A stretch of 9,658 nt of DNA from DASTWM01 sp035765855. Its GTDB lineage: Bacteria; Chloroflexota; Chloroflexia; Chloroflexales; Roseiflexaceae. The notes under the pieces were generated by a model. It saw only the letters and a program-made list of their open reading frames with translations. It was not told the DNA's origin and did not search any database. Shown here piece after piece: positions 7,051-9,658 of this stretch. The translations under genes were made by a program, and so were the position numbers. The stretch covers positions 1-9,658 of the forward strand of contig DASTWM010000552.1 in NCBI GenBank assembly GCA_035765855.1, in the 5' to 3' direction. Every line of letters begins with the position of its first letter. Position 1 is the stretch's first letter.

Positions 7051-7055
7051 TGTTT

Positions 7056-7313
7056 ATGCAGACAGTCATGTATGAAGGCCACAAAATAGAGATTAAAGAG
7101 GAAAGCATCACTGGCGTCGAGAAGGTTTTTTATGATGGCAGAGAAGTTTCTTCTAAGCGATCTATGCTTGGCACCACGCATGTTTTCAGTGTTCATGAGG
7201 ACGGCCAGAATGTTCAGTATGAGGTGGAAATAGGCGTGAAAACAGTTTTTTTCATGCCAAGGCCGTACACTACGGTACGGCGTAATGGTGTCCTGATATT
7301 TTCTAACCGCTAA
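7056..7313 (+). CDS. Small beta-rich hypothetical protein (85 aa), first gene of the unknown cluster
   Basis: The product is 85 residues with no signal peptide, membrane segment or cysteine, so a soluble cytoplasmic protein is expected. The sequence alternates short beta-type strands and turns: YEGHKIEIKEESITG, VEKVFYDGREVSSKRSML, THVFSVHEDGQNVQYEVEIG, then YTTVRRNGVLIFSNR. This fits a compact beta-sandwich or barrel; the paired YDG and RRNG turns look like hairpin connectors. I do not recognise the family. The gene is strikingly AT-rich: 7081-7260 has 75 G+C of 180 by hand count, against about 70% in parts of the glycosidase-like gene. It may therefore be acquired. It heads a same-strand run of five genes and is divergent from the STAND regulator. 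The gap to the next gene is 46 bp with no visible terminator. Confidence 0.72.
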   Translation: MQTVMYEGHKIEIKEESITGVEKVFYDGREVSSKRSMLGTTHVFSVHEDGQNVQYEVEIGVKTVFFMPRPYTTVRRNGVLIFSNR

Positions 7314-7359
7314 TACGCACGATATCGGAAATAGTTTGCCGCTTTGCGAAGTCGCCACC

Positions 7360-7959
7360 ATGTCATTAACCGATTACCAGAGCCTGTTCAGCATGCTTGC
7401 GTCGGCGGGGACAACACTCGCGCTGATCATCGGCGGCTGGTGGAGCTGGCGCTTGTTTGTTCGCAAGCGCATCAGCTATCCGCGCGCCAGGATCGAGCAT
7501 GCCGTCAGCCATAAAAAAGCGTTCTATCAAAAAACAATGCTGATTGTAGACATCAGCATTGCCAATGTCAGCGAAGTATTATTGACGTTGCGATCTGGCA
7601 AAACATACGTGCGGCAGTTACTCCCGATCCCGGAAGACGTAGTGCATGCAGTGCAGGCAAGCAGCATTCCCGCCAAAGATCAGGCCCATGGGTGGAACCT
7701 GGTAGCGTTTCAGCCGGAAGATTGGGGCGACGAGCCACTGCTCCTCGAACCGGGCGAAGCCGAGCATCTTTTCTATACATTTTTCATAGATGCCAATGTA
7801 CAAACCGTTGCTATTTACAGCTATTTTCCGTATGTCGAGCAATCAGGCTTGCGCTGGTTCAAACGACAGCCGAAACAACTGGGATGGTCGTTGACGACTG
7901 TGCATGATTGCCATGCGCCTGACAACACTGCAAAGGACCGCCATGTTCAGACCGCCTAA
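7360..7959 (+). CDS. Single-pass membrane-anchored hypothetical protein (199 aa)
   Basis: The start chosen is ATG 7360; a TTG 24 nt upstream would add only MPLCEVAT-type residues before it. No clear Shine-Dalgarno is visible (GCGAAG at most). The N-terminus (1-8) is followed by one hydrophobic segment, about 13-34 (LASAGTTLALIIGGWWSWRLFV), and then RKR (35-37). By the positive-inside rule the remaining 160 or so residues would face the cytoplasm. That part is beta-rich (KTMLIVDISIANVSEVLLTL, GEAEHLFYTFFIDANVQTVA, IYSYFPYVEQ), which suggests a beta-sandwich domain on a membrane tether. No catalytic motif is visible and I do not recognise the family. Its last 17 nt overlap the start of the next gene, so the two are probably translated together. 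Confidence 0.78.
   Translation: MSLTDYQSLFSMLASAGTTLALIIGGWWSWRLFVRKRISYPRARIEHAVSHKKAFYQKTMLIVDISIANVSEVLLTLRSGKTYVRQLLPIPEDVVHAVQASSIPAKDQAHGWNLVAFQPEDWGDEPLLLEPGEAEHLFYTFFIDANVQTVAIYSYFPYVEQSGLRWFKRQPKQLGWSLTTVHDCHAPDNTAKDRHVQTA
7932..7937 (+). promoter_or_regulatory. Ribosome binding site deciding the start of the overlapping 94-aa gene
   Basis: AAAGGA at 7932-7937 is five bases before the ATG at 7943. Earlier in-frame ATGs at 7904 and 7913 lie deeper inside the upstream gene without a comparable box. The site sits within the coding sequence of the membrane protein. Confidence 0.65.
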
Positions 7960-8227
7960 GTTCGGTCGAGGGCCGCGCATCAAAGTAGCGGTTGAGCGAC
8001 ACACTGGCCTGTTTCATAAAGGCATTGTTGTACAGATCACCAACTGCGACCCTGGCGAGCCGCTGGAGGTGCTGTTCTACGCCGAAAGGCAACAATTGCA
8101 TACGATGACTGTCACGGCAAACCACAATGGCGAGGCGGATATTTCATTGAACTGGAATCCGACTGCGGATGGAAAGGTGCGTGTTCGCAGCGCGGCCAAC
8201 AATGACACGACGGAAGTGGGGTTCTGA
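7943..8227 (+). CDS. Small probable Ig-like beta-sandwich protein (94 aa)
   Basis: The 94-residue product begins with a basic, Pro/Gly-rich segment (MFRPPKFGRGPRIKVAVE). Strand-like segments follow: GIVVQITNCDPGEPLEVLFYA, HTMTVTANHNGEADISLNW and GKVRVRSAANNDTTEV. The PGEPLEV turn, a G-x-A-x-x-S-L-x-W strand and a closing G-K-V-R-V-R strand resemble bacterial Ig-like or filamin-type domains. That is a structural guess, not a family hit. There is no signal peptide or membrane helix, so the protein is either cytoplasmic or exported by another route. It overlaps the membrane-protein gene by 17 nt in a different frame, which implies translational coupling and perhaps a shared complex. It is followed by a 62-bp gap. 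Confidence 0.72.
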   Translation: MFRPPKFGRGPRIKVAVERHTGLFHKGIVVQITNCDPGEPLEVLFYAERQQLHTMTVTANHNGEADISLNWNPTADGKVRVRSAANNDTTEVGF

Positions 8228-8274
8228 AACACGCGATACTATTCCATTTATTCATAAAGTCGTTGAAGTAGCAC

Positions 8275-8281
8275 AAGGAGG
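8275..8281 (+). promoter_or_regulatory. Strong Shine-Dalgarno of the second 94-aa gene
   Basis: AAGGAGG at 8275-8281 is the most complete ribosome binding site in the window, eight bases before the ATG at 8290. It suggests that this small protein is made in larger amounts than its neighbours. Confidence 0.75.
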
Positions 8282-8289
8282 AAGCCACA

Positions 8290-8574
8290 ATGCCCAGCAC
8301 GCGCACTGAACTGATTACACGGGCCGCACTTGCCGCTGCGAAGCAAAGCATTCCATTGATGGTGACATTGAAAGACATGCTCGCAACAACTGAGGACTCT
8401 GTGACATTTGAATGTATTTCTAACTACCAACGAATAACTATTCTCGGTGGTTTCGTTGTTATCGAGCGCGGTGAGCGGAAACTTATTACTGTGCGCGGAA
8501 AGCCTGCCTTCCGCGATTATGTCATCGCGCAACTGCAGGAACCAGGAACATCCGTCAAACAACTACTGGCGTAA
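8290..8574 (+). CDS. Small hypothetical protein (94 aa), unrecognised
   Basis: The 94-residue product opens with a helix-forming stretch (TELITRAALAAAKQSI, about 5-20). A mixed region PLMVTLKDMLATTEDSVTFE follows, then strands RITILGGFVVIERGE and KLITVRGKP, and a C-terminal helix (AFRDYVIAQLQEP). The helix-strand-helix pattern suggests a small soluble alpha/beta fold. No membrane segment, signal peptide or enzymatic motif is visible, and I do not recognise the family. It has exactly the same length as the preceding protein, but the two sequences are unrelated by eye, so duplication is not supported. Its AAGGAGG box is strong. The gene lies 62 bp after one neighbour and 67 bp before the next, with no convincing terminator in either gap. 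It is probably in the same transcription unit. Confidence 0.78.
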   Translation: MPSTRTELITRAALAAAKQSIPLMVTLKDMLATTEDSVTFECISNYQRITILGGFVVIERGERKLITVRGKPAFRDYVIAQLQEPGTSVKQLLA

Positions 8575-8627
8575 ATGTGCGCACGAAGAAACACGCGCAG
8601 TTAGCCTCATTGCATGTACATGAAGTG

Positions 8628-8633
8628 AAAGGA
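8628..8633 (+). promoter_or_regulatory. Ribosome binding site of the secreted protein at the right edge
   Basis: AAAGGA at 8628-8633 precedes the ATG at 8642 by eight bases. A second in-frame ATG at 8648 is too far for this box to favour. An ATG at 8635 is out of frame with the long reading frame. Confidence 0.5.
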
Positions 8634-8641
8634 AATGGGAT

Positions 8642-9658
8642 ATGGCGATGTGGAGAAATGTTCCAAGCAGGCGGAGTGGACGAAATAGAATTCTCACATT
8701 GGTACTGCTGCTGATCAGCGCGGCGCTTCCTATGAACCATTCCTTGCAAGCTGCTGCGCCCACAGCTACTCCGCTACTCAAAGCCCGCCTTGCGCGCCTG
8801 GCAACGTTGCCAGTGACACAACCATCGGCACCTATTTCATGGTCACTTGATGATGGGCTGGTGGAACACATGCGACGCAGCCAGCTTCCTGTGGCGCACT
8901 CGTGGCCGAAAGATATTCCTCGTGGCAGGGAATCGGTACCGGACGTTCGGCCGGAGCAGGATGGCCTTGATAGCTTGGGCGGATACAGTTTTATAGCAAA
9001 CTATCCAGGTGGGCCGCTGGCAAATGACTATGTGACAGGCCAATTTGCTCAGATGTTTAGTGACCCACTTAAAGGGGTCTCAGTGCCAGTCGCAGGGTGT
9101 GGGCAAAATCTTATTGTATGTCGGCCAGGTGGTCAGCAGCAGGTTATTGCATCAGCACTGTTGGGCTTTAACGACGATTATTGGGCGAGTACCCTGCAAA
9201 GTGCATTCACTGGCGGCTATGGAAATCAGTTTGCGGGACAACTCTCCTGGCCCCAACCTAGCACAATCACCTTCCAGCAGCCAGATTATGCGGGAGCGGT
9301 GTTCAATAACGCGCTCAATGACCCTATCCTCCAGACCGCGCTCGGGTACAATGATACTTCGTCGCTTAATTTCGGCGCGTTCGCGCTACAGAATATCAAC
9401 AACTATCTGTATCAACCATCCTCGCAACCAAATTTTTCCTTCGGTGGTCTGTTTACGCAGGGTGCAAAGCAGCTTCGGCCATCGTCCGCGCATGCAACGC
9501 CAGCTGATGACATCGAGCAACGCTACTTCAATCTAGGGCAGGATCAGATCGCGATCTATTACGACACGGAAGATCTTTCAACACTCCGCAGTGAGTGGAA
9601 CACCGTCATCTTTAGTCGTCTCTACTTCGATCCCGCCTATCTTGCCATCAACTACCGT
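8642..9658 (+). CDS. Secreted hypothetical protein, 5' part (open at window end)
   Basis: The frame from ATG 8642 is open for 339 codons and continues past the window, so the product is incomplete and perhaps large. Its N-terminus is a long, strongly basic signal peptide: arginines at 5, 10, 11, 14 and 16, then the hydrophobic core ILTLVLLLISAALP (17-30), with probable cleavage near SLQAAA (34-39). The Arg pair at 10-11 is not followed by a good Tat motif, so Sec export is more likely. The mature part is rich in Gln, Asn, Ser, Tyr and Phe (for example LQNINNYLYQPSSQPNFSFGG at about 249-269), as in extracellular beta-rich proteins. Cys153 and Cys160 flank GQNLIV and could form a disulphide. 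No catalytic domain or known repeat is visible. It lies 67 bp after the small 94-aa gene and would be the exported member of the unknown cluster. Confidence 0.8.
   Translation, partial: MAMWRNVPSRRSGRNRILTLVLLLISAALPMNHSLQAAAPTATPLLKARLARLATLPVTQPSAPISWSLDDGLVEHMRRSQLPVAHSWPKDIPRGRESVPDVRPEQDGLDSLGGYSFIANYPGGPLANDYVTGQFAQMFSDPLKGVSVPVAGCGQNLIVCRPGGQQQVIASALLGFNDDYWASTLQSAFTGGYGNQFAGQLSWPQPSTITFQQPDYAGAVFNNALNDPILQTALGYNDTSSLNFGAFALQNINNYLYQPSSQPNFSFGGLFTQGAKQLRPSSAHATPADDIEQRYFNLGQDQIAIYYDTEDLSTLRSEWNTVIFSRLYFDPAYLAINYR

Noticed and set aside
8577..8600. GTGCGCAC palindrome with a nearby CGCGCA arm after the second 94-aa gene
   Set aside because: A six-pair stem with one wobble could form, but no T-run follows and the next gene is close on the same strand. 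It is too short to call an operator.

Overview
The window most likely comes from a member of the Chloroflexota (Chloroflexia-like). This is an inference from gene style: secreted enzymes carrying paired 'FRAYWE...GGL..FG(L/F)P...VQYFERNRFEFHPEN' LGFP-like repeats, and an XRE-HTH/NB-ARC/TPR regulator, are both familiar there. No rRNA, tRNA or marker gene is present to confirm it. The left two thirds are GC-rich (a hand count of 2521-2580 gives 43 of 60 G+C). The stretch around 7081-7260 is much poorer (75 of 180), which suggests a change of gene class or origin at about 6.9 kb.

Layout. (1) 1-400, minus: the N-terminal 133 residues of a DeoR-family repressor, cut by the window edge. It has a near-consensus promoter (441-469) threaded with TGATGATTG-type repeats that look like an autoregulatory operator. 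(2) 641-1582, plus: a metallo-beta-lactamase-fold hydrolase, divergent from the repressor, with an extended -10 promoter. (3) 1797-4295, plus: a secreted protein with signal peptide, two LGFP-like repeats, a probable Ig-like domain and a C-terminal (alpha/alpha)6 glycosidase-like region. A degenerate heptanucleotide tandem repeat lies inside the coding sequence of its signal peptide. (4) 4353-6857, minus, convergent with (3): a STAND-type protein with HTH, NB-ARC NTPase and TPR regions. (5) 7056 to the right edge, plus: five same-strand genes of unknown function, divergent from the STAND gene. They are an 85-aa beta-rich protein, a 199-aa membrane-anchored protein, a 94-aa probable Ig-like protein overlapping it by 17 nt, another 94-aa protein, and a secreted protein that runs off the window after 339 codons.

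How the parts may work together. The DeoR repressor probably controls itself and perhaps a sugar-related operon outside the window. The secreted glycosidase-like protein would act on an external glycan, and the LGFP-like repeats may hold it at the cell envelope. The STAND regulator is head-to-head with the unknown cluster, across a 198-bp gap that contains an 8-bp direct repeat overlapping possible promoters in both directions. This is the classic layout of a signal-responsive regulator and its target. That cluster is the least explained part of the window. No gene-free stretch exceeds 300 bp. The larger gaps (401-640, 1583-1796, 6858-7055) hold the regulatory sites listed; I see nothing convincing in 1583-1796. 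No CRISPR array, tRNA, rRNA, insertion sequence or clear intrinsic terminator was found.
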